Assembly: GCA_022361255.1 (NCBI GenBank)
Contig: JAKSBG010000013.1
Span: 1-36,896, forward strand
DNA length: 36,896 bases
Origin: Verrucomicrobiales bacterium
Lineage (GTDB): Bacteria; Verrucomicrobiota; Verrucomicrobiia; Verrucomicrobiales; DEV007
Reading direction: 5' to 3'
Under the pieces are notes generated by a model. The model was given only the letters and a program-made list of their open reading frames with translations, had not been told where the DNA came from and made no database searches. Position numbers and translations under genes: made by a program. This document shows, in pieces, positions 20,003 through 29,900 of this stretch (position 1 is its first letter; every line of letters begins with the position of its first letter).

Positions 20003-21019
20003 TCACCATTCAATGATAGCGCTGGCCCAGGTCAATCCGGCTCCGAAAGCAACGAGCAAAACTTTATCACCCTTCTCCATGCGACCCTGGCGATTGGCTT
20101 CATCGAGAGCGATGGCAACAGCGGCAGCAGAAGTGTTACCGTATTTATCCAGGTTGATGAACACGTCTTCACGGTCGATCTCGAGGCGCTCGACGATCGC
20201 GTCAATGATGCGGAGATTCGCCTGATGGGGGATGAGAAGCTTGATGTCAGAGGCAGTCAAACCGGCAGCCTCGATCGCATCGATGCTTGCCGTCTTCATC
20301 GCGTTCACCGCGTGTTTGAAAACTTCGCGCCCCTGCATGGCAAGGTAGGCGAGTTTTTCATTCGGAGCGTCCACTTTGAGCGGGCAGGCGGACCCGCCGC
20401 CGGGAATGTTGAGAAGCTCGGCCTGTGCTCCGTCGGTTCCGAGTGCACAGGAGAGAATTTTCCCGTCTCCGTTTTCAGATGGAAGAAGGACAGCTGCCCC
20501 GGCCCCGTCGCCGAAGAGAACGCAGGTGTTGCGGTCATTCCAGTCAACGAAAGCGCTGAGTTTTTCCGCGCCGATGATCAGGGCGTTGCGGAAGGCCCCG
20601 GATCCGACACTGGTGCGGGCCAGCTCAAGGGCGTAGAGAAATCCGGAGCAGGCTGCGGATACGTCGAAAGCGACAGCGCGCTGTGAACCGAGGTGTTGCT
20701 GCACGTAGCAGGCAGTTGCCGGGGTAAGCGTGTCCGGAGTGATCGTTGCGACAATGATGAGGTGGACGTCCGCGCCGTCTAGACCGGCCTGTTCAAGCGC
20801 CTTCTCTGCCGCCTTTGCTGCGAGGTGGCTCGTGTGCTCGCCCTCTGCTGCAATGCGGCGCTCGCGGATACCTGTCCGGCTGGTGATCCAGTCATCAGAG
20901 GTGTCGACGAGATCTTCCAACTCCTGATTCGTCATGATTCGCTCCGGCAAATAACTGCCGGTACCCGCAATGCGGACCGGGATCATTTTCTGGTCTGGCG
21001 AAACAGCTGAGTTCTTCAT
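20003..21019 (-). CDS. fabH: Beta-ketoacyl-ACP synthase III
   Basis: VRIAGTGSYLPERIMTNQELE, DWITSRTGIRERRIA, catalytic Cys in DVSAACSGFLYALELA, LLIPHQANLRI, INLDKYGNTSAA. Possible internal start at 20986 (MIPVRIAGTG). Confidence 0.96.
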   Translation of the reverse strand: MKNSAVSPDQKMIPVRIAGTGSYLPERIMTNQELEDLVDTSDDWITSRTGIRERRIAAEGEHTSHLAAKAAEKALEQAGLDGADVHLIIVATITPDTLTPATACYVQQHLGSQRAVAFDVSAACSGFLYALELARTSVGSGAFRNALIIGAEKLSAFVDWNDRNTCVLFGDGAGAAVLLPSENGDGKILSCALGTDGAQAELLNIPGGGSACPLKVDAPNEKLAYLAMQGREVFKHAVNAMKTASIDAIEAAGLTASDIKLLIPHQANLRIIDAIVERLEIDREDVFINLDKYGNTSAAAVAIALDEANRQGRMEKGDKVLLVAFGAGLTWASAIIEW

Positions 21020-21055
21020 TTTCGGATCGGGAACGAAAAGCGGAAAGGGGAACCT

Positions 21056-22069
21056 TTACCCGAGGAGGCTGGCAGATCGAGCCATTTCTTCCTCAATATG
21101 GGGATTTACATGGTGCTTAACCGCTTCTGATGCAACCCGGATTGCATTCTTTACCGCACGGGGACTGCTCGATCCATGACCGATAATGCAAATGCCGTTG
21201 ACGCCGAGGAGGGGACTTCCTCCGTAGGTCTCGTAATTGCCCCGCTCCTTGGTCGCTTTGAACGCCTCTTTTGCAATGAGGGCGCCCATTTGGCGGATCG
21301 GTGTGGCTTTGATGTCTTCCTTCAACCACTTGAACATTGCTTTTGCGGTCGCCTCGCAGGATTTCAGGATCACGTTTCCAACGAATCCATCACAAACCAC
21401 GACGTCGACAGGGGTTTCAAAAAGATCGTGTCCCTCGACATTTCCCTTAAAATTGAGGCCGGATTCTTTCAGCAGTTCAAAAACTTCGCGGGTAAAGTCG
21501 GTTCCTTTCGAATCTTCCTCTCCGACTGACATGAGGCCGACGATGGGATTCGTTTTTCCCTGAACGTGCCGGGCGTAGACGCTGCCCATGATCGCATAAC
21601 CGAGCAAATGGGACGGCTTGGCGTCAACGTTCGCACCTGCGTCGACAATGTTACAGGGTCCGTTTTCGTTCGGGAGAGGGGAGGCGATGCCGGCGCGTTC
21701 GACGCCGGGAATGTTTCGCAGCTTGATTGTTGAAGCAGCGACAGCAGCCCCCGTATTGCCGGCGCTGACGACTGCCTGGCAGTCCCCGCTTTTCACAAGG
21801 TCGACCGCCACGCTGATAGACGATTTTTTTTTCTGACGAACCGACTTCACAGCGGATTCGTGCATTTCCACCACTTCTTCAGAATGCACGATTTCGATTT
21901 TACCGTGGGCGTAAGAAAGGTGGGAAAGTTCCTCTTTCACAGCGGGCTCGTCCCCGACCAGGAAGAGCTTTTCGACATCGATGGCCTGGTCTTCGAGCGC
22001 GAGCATGGCGCCTTCGACGATAGCAGCAGGAGCGTGATCGCCCCCCATGACATCCAGTGCAATTTTCAT
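21056..22069 (-). CDS. plsX: Phosphate acyltransferase PlsX
   Basis: MKIALDVMGGDHAP start; SAGNTGAAVAASTI; GFVGNVILKSCEATAKAM; GGSPLLGVNGICIIGHGSS. Confidence 0.96.
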   Translation of the reverse strand: MKIALDVMGGDHAPAAIVEGAMLALEDQAIDVEKLFLVGDEPAVKEELSHLSYAHGKIEIVHSEEVVEMHESAVKSVRQKKKSSISVAVDLVKSGDCQAVVSAGNTGAAVAASTIKLRNIPGVERAGIASPLPNENGPCNIVDAGANVDAKPSHLLGYAIMGSVYARHVQGKTNPIVGLMSVGEEDSKGTDFTREVFELLKESGLNFKGNVEGHDLFETPVDVVVCDGFVGNVILKSCEATAKAMFKWLKEDIKATPIRQMGALIAKEAFKATKERGNYETYGGSPLLGVNGICIIGHGSSSPRAVKNAIRVASEAVKHHVNPHIEEEMARSASLLG

Positions 22070-22130
22070 GGTTAAAGTTCCGCGACAGACTAGAGGTTGG
22101 GCCGCGATTGTTGCAACCCTGAAAACAACA

Positions 22131-22154
22131 AAGTCACCCCTCTCGAGGTGACTT
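22131..22154 (-). terminator. Hairpin between rpmF and plsX, candidate terminator/attenuator
   Basis: Minus strand: AAGTCACC-TCGAGAGG-GGTGACTT followed by TGTTGTTTT; 34 nt after the rpmF stop. Confidence 0.55.
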
Positions 22155-22188
22155 CGTGTGAAAAATTATCTGGGGAAAACAGCCGGTC

Positions 22189-22371
22189 CTAAAACTCGTC
22201 GACTGTGATAACCTGACGCCCTTTGTAGTAGCCACAGCTGGGGCAGGCGATGTGTGACGGAGCTGCGCTACCGCACTCAGAACATACGTTGAGCTTGCGG
22301 GCACGCCAGCGCTGACCGCTGCGGCGGAGGCGCTTCTTCATTTTTGATGTGCGACGTTTTGGTACTGCCAT
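22189..22371 (-). CDS. rpmF: 50S ribosomal protein L32 (zinc-ribbon form)
   Basis: MAVPKRRTSKMKKRLRRSGQRWRARKLNVCSECGSAAPSHIACPSCGYYKGRQVI; four-Cys CxxC...CxxC. Confidence 0.97.
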   Translation of the reverse strand: MAVPKRRTSKMKKRLRRSGQRWRARKLNVCSECGSAAPSHIACPSCGYYKGRQVITVDEF

Positions 22372-22520
22372 GACTGGAGAAATTGGTTGAGAGCGCGCAC
22401 TTAACGCGAGAATTCGGGAAAGTCAACGAAGGATGCAACGGATTTGTGAAGCGATTTCGAGCGGCAAGACATATGTGGGAGGATTTCGCACGTATTCTCC
22501 CGACATGCAAAGCCGCATGG

Positions 22521-23360
22521 CTACCCGGTTGGCGCGAGGGTATAATCGGAAGAAACGTTTCTGGAACGGTTCGAACTCCTGTTGGGCTCCCCAAAGCTGA
22601 GCGTTTCCGGAATGTCTGCGACGCTGTCGAGAATCAGATCCGGTGAGTAGGCGAAATCCTGCAAATCCTCCCGTGAGGTGCCGCCTGACATCACAAGAAT
22701 TGTACGGTAACTGAGGCTTACTCCTCCCAGAATATCCGTCTCCATCGTGTCGCCAACCATCACGGTTTCCTCGCTGGTGAGTCCCAGCTGTTTTCGTGCG
22801 GCGCGCATCATCACCGGGCTGGGTTTGCCCACGGAAAACGCCTTCTTGCCCGTCGCACTTTCGATCATTGCCGCGATGGCTCCACATCCCGGGCGAATCC
22901 CGGCTTCGGTTGGGCAGTTGGGATCGAGGTTTGTTGCGATCAAACGCGCTCCGCCGTCGACGAGTCGGACCGCTTTCTCGATCATTTCAAAAGTCATGGT
23001 GCGACCTTCGCCGACGATTACATAGTCGGGATTTTCTTCGACTACGGAATACCCGTTTAAATGAAGTGCATTGAGGAGCCCGCCTTCTCCAATCACGTAG
23101 GCTGAACCACCGGGTTTCTGCTGTGCGACAAAGCGTGCTGTAGCCATGCTGCAGGTAAAGATGTCCCGCTCGGTCGCCTCGATTCCCATGCGGCAGAGTT
23201 TCATCGCCACATCGCGGCGGGTGCGCTGGCTGTTGTTGGTTAAAAAGAGGAAACGGGTGTCTGTTTCGTGGAGGCGGCGGATGAAGGACTTAGCTCCGGG
23301 AATCAACTTGCTGCCCCGGTAAATCACTCCATCCATATCTAGGAGGAAGCCATATTTCAT
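22521..23360 (-). CDS. HAD-IIA family hydrolase (NagD-like)
   Basis: MKYGFLLDMDGVIYRG (DxDG), FLTNNSQRTRRD, GKPSPVMMRAA, VMVGDTMETDILGG. Start set to 23360; ORF extends to 23390. Confidence 0.92.
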   Translation of the reverse strand: MKYGFLLDMDGVIYRGSKLIPGAKSFIRRLHETDTRFLFLTNNSQRTRRDVAMKLCRMGIEATERDIFTCSMATARFVAQQKPGGSAYVIGEGGLLNALHLNGYSVVEENPDYVIVGEGRTMTFEMIEKAVRLVDGGARLIATNLDPNCPTEAGIRPGCGAIAAMIESATGKKAFSVGKPSPVMMRAARKQLGLTSEETVMVGDTMETDILGGVSLSYRTILVMSGGTSREDLQDFAYSPDLILDSVADIPETLSFGEPNRSSNRSRNVSSDYTLAPTG

Positions 23361-23434
23361 GACTGGGAAACGCAGCTTAAGATGTGCCAAGAGCTTTGCG
23401 TTTCTCCGGCAATTCGCCTTTTGACACGAAGTGC

Positions 23435-23463
23435 AAATTAATCCAGTAACCCGTCCGTGTCAA
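23435..23463 (-). promoter_or_regulatory. Candidate sigma70-type promoter upstream of the HAD gene
   Basis: Minus strand: TTGACA (23463-23458), 17-nt spacer, TAATTT (23440-23435). Overlaps inverted repeat TTGACACG / CGTGTCAA (23421-23428 and 23456-23463). Confidence 0.35.
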
Positions 23464-23524
23464 AGCACGGTCACAGGACAGGAGCAGGGCTGCGGAACCG
23501 GGAGGGTACTGGGTTGGGCTGTCG

Positions 23525-23560
23525 ACCTGACAGGGTCAAGCCTCGCACCTGACAGGGTCA
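23525..23560 (-). repeat. Tandem 14-bp repeat TGACCCTGTCAGGT x2 with 8-nt spacer
   Basis: Plus strand ACCTGACAGGGTCA at 23525-23538 and 23547-23560 (22-nt period). Each copy carries TGAC...GTCA dyad arms; the first minus-strand copy includes the TGA stop of the DUF5069 gene. Confidence 0.8.
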
Positions 23561-24004
23561 GATGCGTTCCTCTTCGATATCATAAACATCGAACCAGTAG
23601 TAGACAATGCTACCGTCAGGCAGGTTTTCGGGGATGTATTCTTCGAGGAATTCCTGCAACTCGATGGGCATTTCGCTGATCCGTTTGTAACGCAGGTCGT
23701 TGTTCCATTTGATGACCTCCCGCTTCTCCTTCACTTTTGAGGTATCGCGCAGCCAGTTCCCGATCTCTTCATCGGTAGCTCCTGATGAGACCTTCTCCCG
23801 CAACTGATCAGCGGTAATTCCGGTGAAATCAAAAAGCAGATTGTCGAGCGGGCAGTCGAAGTGGTATTCGCCAAGAGTCCCTGCGACTTCGGCGCGGCAT
23901 TTGTCGAGGGTCCGTGCGGCTACGACATATCCTCCGAGCGTTTCGCGGGGGCTGCGTGGGTAGGTTCTGGAAAGATCGGGTGCCGATGGGCTGGAGTCGT
24001 TCAT
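23558..24004 (-). CDS. DUF5069 domain protein
   Basis: DLSRTYPRSPRETLGGYVVAARTLDKCRAEVAGTLGEYHFDCPLDNLLFDFTGI is characteristic of DUF5069. Confidence 0.85.
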   Translation of the reverse strand: MNDSSPSAPDLSRTYPRSPRETLGGYVVAARTLDKCRAEVAGTLGEYHFDCPLDNLLFDFTGITADQLREKVSSGATDEEIGNWLRDTSKVKEKREVIKWNNDLRYKRISEMPIELQEFLEEYIPENLPDGSIVYYWFDVYDIEEERI

Positions 24005-24166
24005 ACAGGGATAGACGTTGGAGGGAGGTGCGGCTTACATTCGAAATTTGCAGATCGAAATCAGGTTTGTGTATTGATGATAGAATTCACTTGCAAGGGC
24101 GTCTCAGAACGGCCCTATGTATCAATTCAGTGATTGTTTATCTGTGTCTTTTTTGACCACTCTCCC

Positions 24167-25699
24167 ATGAAGTTCACGTCCCGTTTTAGTCTGTTGGTTC
24201 TACTCCTTTCAGGAGTAATTCTCGCGGGGTGTGAGACGGTGGGATATCACTATTCCGGTCCGAAAACGAAGATGCCGGATCGATGGACAATGAGTGTGCA
24301 ACCGCATCTCGACGCCAGCGGCGCGCCTCTTGCATCCTGGTGGAAGGGGTTCAACGATCCCGTACTGAATCAATTGATTGATCGCGCGAGATCGGAAAAT
24401 CCGGATTTCAAAATCGCGATCCAGCGAATCGTTGAAGCTCGTGCTCAGCGGGGGGTAGCCAAAAGCAGAATGCTTCCGGCGCTGGCTGCGGATGCGGGTT
24501 ATGCGCGGAACCGGCAGAGTGAGCGTGTCGGATTCGCCCCGGCGTTGAATCCGGTTGATGTGTATTCGACGGGGCTGAATGCAGGATGGGAGCTGGATGT
24601 TTTTGGTGGTCTCAAGCGCGGGGTCGAAGCGGCCGACGCAAATTTGCAGTCAGAAGTGGAGAACTACCGGGACCTCCTCGTTTCTCTCTTTGCCGATGTG
24701 GCGTTGAACTACATCGACTACGCGACCTTCGATGAGCGGATTTATGTCGCGAATCAAAACATCAAGATCCAGCGGGAATCACTGAAACTGGCACAGGACA
24801 GGCTCGATGCCGGACTGGTTTCCAAAATTGACGTGACTCAGGCGCGCTCCAATCTCGAAACGACCCGAGCGCTGGTTCCCCAGCTGGAGGGGCAACTCGC
24901 TGCCGCCCGCAACCGGCTCGCAACATTGACGGGGGGATATCCGCATGATGTCTCGTCGTTGCTAGCCCGGTCCCGCTCGATTCCTCAGCCGGGGCGCGAC
25001 TACGCAGTGGATTGTCCGGCAAGCCTTCTCCGGGCCCGGCCGGATATCCGGCAGGCGGAACGCGTTCTCGCGGCGTCGGTTGCCAGCATCGGGGTGGCGG
25101 AGTCGGAGTTGTATCCGAAATTCCAGCTCGCGGGTCAGTTGCAGCTGCAGGCATCGAATATCTCAAGCCTCCCGGACGCGGCGGCGGCAGCTTATTCATT
25201 CGGTCCGTCATTGCGCTGGAATCTCTTCAGCAGTGGTCAGATCAAGAATTTGATCCGGGTGGAGGAAGCCCGTGCAATGCAGGCCTACGGTGCATATGAG
25301 AAAACGGTACTGGCCGCAGTGGAGGAAGTGGAAACGGCGATGGCGGGTGTGGCAACGGAAAGACGGCGGCTTGATGCGCTGCGGCGCGCCGTATCCGCTG
25401 CGAGTGAATCGGTCAGTTTGGTCGGGGACAACTACCGCGAGGGGCTCGTCGACTTTCAGCGTGTCATCGACACGGAGCGGGTGAAATTCCAGAATGAAGA
25501 TACGGCGGTTGTTTCAAAAGGGCAGCTCGCGAGGAATTACATTGCTCTCTATCGGGCACTGGGGGGAGGCGTCGCCTGCGAAGAACCAGTGTTGCCTCCG
25601 GTGAAAGAAAAGCCGGGCGGTGGCTGGAAGCGGAAACGTCCCGCGCCTTTTGCTGCTGCGGTATCGGTCAGCGGGGAAGAGGATAATATAAAGGAATAA
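24167..25699 (+). CDS. RND efflux outer-membrane lipoprotein (NodT/OprM-type OMF)
   Basis: MKFTSRF...GVILAGCETVGYHY lipobox; WWKGFNDPVLNQLIDRA; DVTQARSNLETTRALVPQLEGQLAAARNRLATLTG; first gene of an OMF-MFP-RND set. Confidence 0.93.
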   Translation: MKFTSRFSLLVLLLSGVILAGCETVGYHYSGPKTKMPDRWTMSVQPHLDASGAPLASWWKGFNDPVLNQLIDRARSENPDFKIAIQRIVEARAQRGVAKSRMLPALAADAGYARNRQSERVGFAPALNPVDVYSTGLNAGWELDVFGGLKRGVEAADANLQSEVENYRDLLVSLFADVALNYIDYATFDERIYVANQNIKIQRESLKLAQDRLDAGLVSKIDVTQARSNLETTRALVPQLEGQLAAARNRLATLTGGYPHDVSSLLARSRSIPQPGRDYAVDCPASLLRARPDIRQAERVLAASVASIGVAESELYPKFQLAGQLQLQASNISSLPDAAAAAYSFGPSLRWNLFSSGQIKNLIRVEEARAMQAYGAYEKTVLAAVEEVETAMAGVATERRRLDALRRAVSAASESVSLVGDNYREGLVDFQRVIDTERVKFQNEDTAVVSKGQLARNYIALYRALGGGVACEEPVLPPVKEKPGGGWKRKRPAPFAAAVSVSGEEDNIKE

Positions 25700-25704
25700 A
25701 TACC

Positions 25705-26940
25705 ATGCGACATTCTGATCCCTTTTTGTTCGCTGTGCTCACCGCTGGACTGGCGTTGACCGGCTGCGCGAAAAAGAACGAATTTGTCGCCCCTCCCCCT
25801 CCGGAAGTGGGAGTTGAGACTCCCGAAATCAAAACGACCACCGTATTCTCTGAATATGCGGGGCGAACATCGGGTTCCGCCCGCGTGGAGATCCGGGCGC
25901 GGGTGAAGGGCTTTCTGCAGGCCTATCATTTTGATGCGGGTCAGTATGTCGAAAAAGGGCAGCTGCTTTTCACAATCGAGCCCGAGCAGTTCGAAGCGGC
26001 AGTCGAAACCGCGAAGGGCAATCTGGCAAAAGCCGAGGCGGATCTCGAGATCGCCACGACCAGCTGGAAGAAGCTCAAGAAGGCTTTCGAAGGAAGCGGA
26101 GCGGTGTCGGAAATTGATGTGCTGAGTGCAGAGGCGGAGCGAAAGGCGGCACAGGCCGGGGTGGATATTGCGAGGGCGGCTCTTTCCGATGCGGAACGGG
26201 ATCTCGGCTACACGAAGATTCACGCGCCGTTTGCCGGCCGGGTTTCCAGTCCTCTCGTTGATCAGGGCAACCTGGTCGGAGTGGCGGATCCCACCCTTTT
26301 GACTGACATCATCACCACTCAGCCGATCTATTTCAACTTCGACGGAAGTGAGCGGGAAACCCTCAAGTATCTTCAGGATATGCCGAATGCCGAGAATCCG
26401 ACAGGCAGCGGCAAGGGAAAAGAGTTGGAGTTGCAGTTGGTGCTGTCTGACGGGACTCCGTTCGAAGAGGTGGGGCGGTTTGACTTTGCCGACAACTCGG
26501 TGGATCCCAATTCAGGGACGATTCGTTTGCGTGCTTCTTTTGAAAACAAAAAAGGGCTCTTGGTTGATGGACTGTTTGCCCGTCTTCGGATCCCCAATGA
26601 AGTCGAAGACGCCGTGCTCGTTCCCGCAGCCGCGATACAGCGGGATCTCGGTGGTTCGTTTATGATGGTTGTCGGGGAGGGGAATGTTATCCAGCGCCGT
26701 ACCATTGTTCCCAATTCGCTGACTGTGGGAAATAAAAAGATCATCGAGCCTTTTGATGAAGCGTCCGGGACAGGTCTGCAAGCGGATGACCGCTTTGTGG
26801 TTTCGAACCTGCAGCGTGTCAGGGAGGGGGTGACGGTCAGAATCGAAAAGCCGGCTGCCGCTCCCCCGGGGGCTGACAGTCCTCCCGATCCAAACGGTTC
26901 CGCGAAAGAGTCTTTGAAAACGAAGGAAAAAGCGGAGTAG
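25705..26940 (+). CDS. RND efflux periplasmic adaptor (MFP/HlyD family)
   Basis: Lipobox ALTGCAKK; VEIRARVKGFLQAYHFDAGQYVEKGQLLFTIEPEQFEA; DLGYTKIHAPFAGRVSSPLVDQGNLV. Confidence 0.95.
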   Translation: MRHSDPFLFAVLTAGLALTGCAKKNEFVAPPPPEVGVETPEIKTTTVFSEYAGRTSGSARVEIRARVKGFLQAYHFDAGQYVEKGQLLFTIEPEQFEAAVETAKGNLAKAEADLEIATTSWKKLKKAFEGSGAVSEIDVLSAEAERKAAQAGVDIARAALSDAERDLGYTKIHAPFAGRVSSPLVDQGNLVGVADPTLLTDIITTQPIYFNFDGSERETLKYLQDMPNAENPTGSGKGKELELQLVLSDGTPFEEVGRFDFADNSVDPNSGTIRLRASFENKKGLLVDGLFARLRIPNEVEDAVLVPAAAIQRDLGGSFMMVVGEGNVIQRRTIVPNSLTVGNKKIIEPFDEASGTGLQADDRFVVSNLQRVREGVTVRIEKPAAAPPGADSPPDPNGSAKESLKTKEKAE

Positions 26941-26963
26941 GGAATTTTTCCGGAAGGCACCAC

Positions 26964-29900
26964 ATGTTCAGTCTCTTTTTCATCCGGCGTCCGATTTTCG
27001 CGGCAGTGATCTCGATTTTTATCGTGGTTATCGGGCTGGTTGCGCTGCTCGGTTTGCCTGTTTCCCGGTATCCGGACCTGGCTCCCCCGACAGTCCAGAT
27101 CAGTGCGGTCTATCCCGGTGCCAACGCATCGACCGTGGCGGAGACGGTTGCGGCACCAATTGAGCAGGAGGTAAACGGGGTCGAGGGGATGATTTACATG
27201 CAGTCGGTGTCCGGTAATGACGGCACGATGAATCTGACGGTGACATTCGCACCGGGGACGGACCTCGACAGCGCCAACGTGCTGACACAGAACCGGGTTT
27301 CCATCGCCGAGGCGAAGCTTCCGGAGGAGGTGAAGCGAATGGGGGTGACGGTGAAGAAGCAGTCGACCAACGTCGTCATGTATATTGCCCTGACGTCTCC
27401 CAACGGCACCTACGATGATGCTTTTCTCTCCAATTTTGCGTGGCAGAGAATCCGGGATGAACTGGCACGGGTTGACGATGTCGGCAACGTTACCGTTTAC
27501 GGAGCCGGGCAGCTGAGTATGCGGATCTGGCTGGATCCGGACCGGATGAAGAGTTTTGATCTTGCCGCGACGGAAGTCGTGAATGCCATCCGTCAGCAGA
27601 ATCTGCAGGTCGCAGGCGGCAGGATCGGGGCGGCACCGGTTCCCCGGGCAGTGCAGAATGAGTACACTGTGAGTGTGCGGGGACGGTTGGCGGATGTCTC
27701 CGAATTTGAAGATATCGTCGTAAAGGCCGGATCCGGTGGCGGGTTGGTGCGGGTCAAAGATGTCGCACGGGTCGAGCTGGGGTCTGATCTGTACAGCGTG
27801 CGGTCCAGCCTGAATGGAAGCCCGGCGGCCACTCTTGCGATCAATCAGATCCCCGGATCGAATATCCTCGCCGTCGCAGACGGAGTGCGCGCTTCGATGG
27901 AGGAATTGTCCCGGTCTTTTCCCGAAGATGTGCAATATAAGATTGTCTACGACAATACCAACGTCGTGAACGCTTCGATTAGAAACGTGGTCGTGACTCT
28001 AGTGCTCGCACTTCTGCTCGTGGTCTTCACGGTGTATATTTTCCTGCAGAATTTCCGGGCCACGATCATTCCGGCGATTACCATTCCCGTCGCGCTGATC
28101 GGAACGTTTGCGGTTTTGTTAGCCTTTGGTTATTCGCTGAATCAGCTTTCTCTTTTCGGCCTCGTCCTCGTAATCGGAATTGTCGTCGATGACGCCATCG
28201 TTGTCGTGGAGAATACAAGCAGCTGGATCGCAAAAGGTTTGTCGAGCCGCGAGGCGGCGGAGAAGGCGATGAAAGAGGTGTCCGGTCCCGTCATTGCGAC
28301 CACGCTGGTTTTGCTCGCGGTTTTCGTTCCGACCACGTTCATGGCGGGAATTACCGGCACGCTCTTCAAGCAATTTGCTGTCACTATTGCGATTGCCACG
28401 GTTTTCAGTTCGATTAATGCGCTCACGCTGAGCCCTGCACTGGCCGCGCTCTTATTGAGGGAGCAGAAGGAGCCCCAAAAGGGACCCTTCTATCGGTTTA
28501 ACCGTGCTCTGGAAAAATCGACGAACCTGTATCTTGGTATCACCAAATTTGCGATTCGGCGTGTCGCGGTTTGTCTGATTCTCTTTATCGGCATGGCAGG
28601 GCTCGCTGTTTTCGGACTCGGGAATTTGCCAACCGGCTTTGTCCCTCAGGAGGACGAGGGCTACTGCTTGGTCAATATCCAGCTTCCTGATGGAGCAACG
28701 CTGGACCGGACCAGCAAGACGATGAAAGAGCTCAACGCGGCTCTCTCCGGCATCGAGGGGATTTCTGATATCGTTGCGATTACCGGATTTTCGATCATTG
28801 ATTCTTCCGCCGCCTCAAATGCGGGATTGATGGTTGTTGTCTTCGATCCCTGGGCCGAACGAAAAACACCCGCACTTCACCAGGCGGGGATATTGCAGCA
28901 GATCAATCAGCGTCTCTTCATGTACAAAGATGCGTTCTCCTTCGCGTTTGCCGTGCCTTCGCTCCCCGGTGTAGGAACTTCCGGAGGGTTTACGTTTATG
29001 TTGCAGGACAGAGGCGGTGTTGGTTTCGGTGAATTGCAGGCCAAAGCACAGGAGTTTATCGTGGACGGAAACTCGCAGAGTGCCCTGAATCGGGTGAACA
29101 CAACATTCCGTTCCAGCATTCCCCAGATTTTTGTAGACATTGATCGCGAGCAGGTCATGCGAATGGGGATTCCGATGAACTCGGTGTTCGAAACGATGCA
29201 AGTCTACCTCGGCTCGGCCTACGTAAATGATTTCACGCAGTTCGGAAGGACATTTCAGGTGAAAGCCCAGGCGGATGCGCCGTTCCGGGCAACGCCGGCT
29301 GATATTGAAAAGCTGCAGTTCCGGAATGCGGAAGGAACCATGACTCCGCTGGGATCCATTGCCAGCGTTGAGGAAAGTTACGGACCTCAGACAGTTACCC
29401 GCTTCAATCTCTATCCATCGATCAAAATTATGGGGAATCCTGCTCCCGGCTTCAGCTCGGGCCAGGCAATGAATGTCATGGAGAATATGGCAGACGAAAA
29501 ACTTCCCGGGACGATGGGATACAGTTGGTCCGAGTTGTCATATCAGGAGAAGCAGGCGAGTGGAGGTATGACGGCCATTTTTCTTTTCGCGATACTAATG
29601 GTCTATCTCGTTCTGGCGGCGCAGTACGAGAGTTGGTCGATTCCTGTTTCGGTGGTTCTGTCCGTTCCGACTGCGTTGCTGGGGGCAGTAGCTGCAGTGA
29701 TGCTTCGGGGAATGGACAACAATGTCTACACCCAGATTGGAATTGTGCTTCTGATAGGATTATCGACGAAAAGTGCCATTCTCATTGTTGAATTCGCGAA
29801 GGTGCTTCGGGAGGATGGAAAATCCGTTTTCGACGCTGCGATCGAGGCGACAAGGATGCGATTCCGGGCCGTCCTGATGACCGCATTCTCATTTATTCTC

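Noticed and set aside
26373-27935. 520-aa minus-strand ORF, His/Arg-rich
   Set aside because: Antisense to the RND adaptor/permease genes; composition is typical of shadow ORFs in GC-rich coding DNA.
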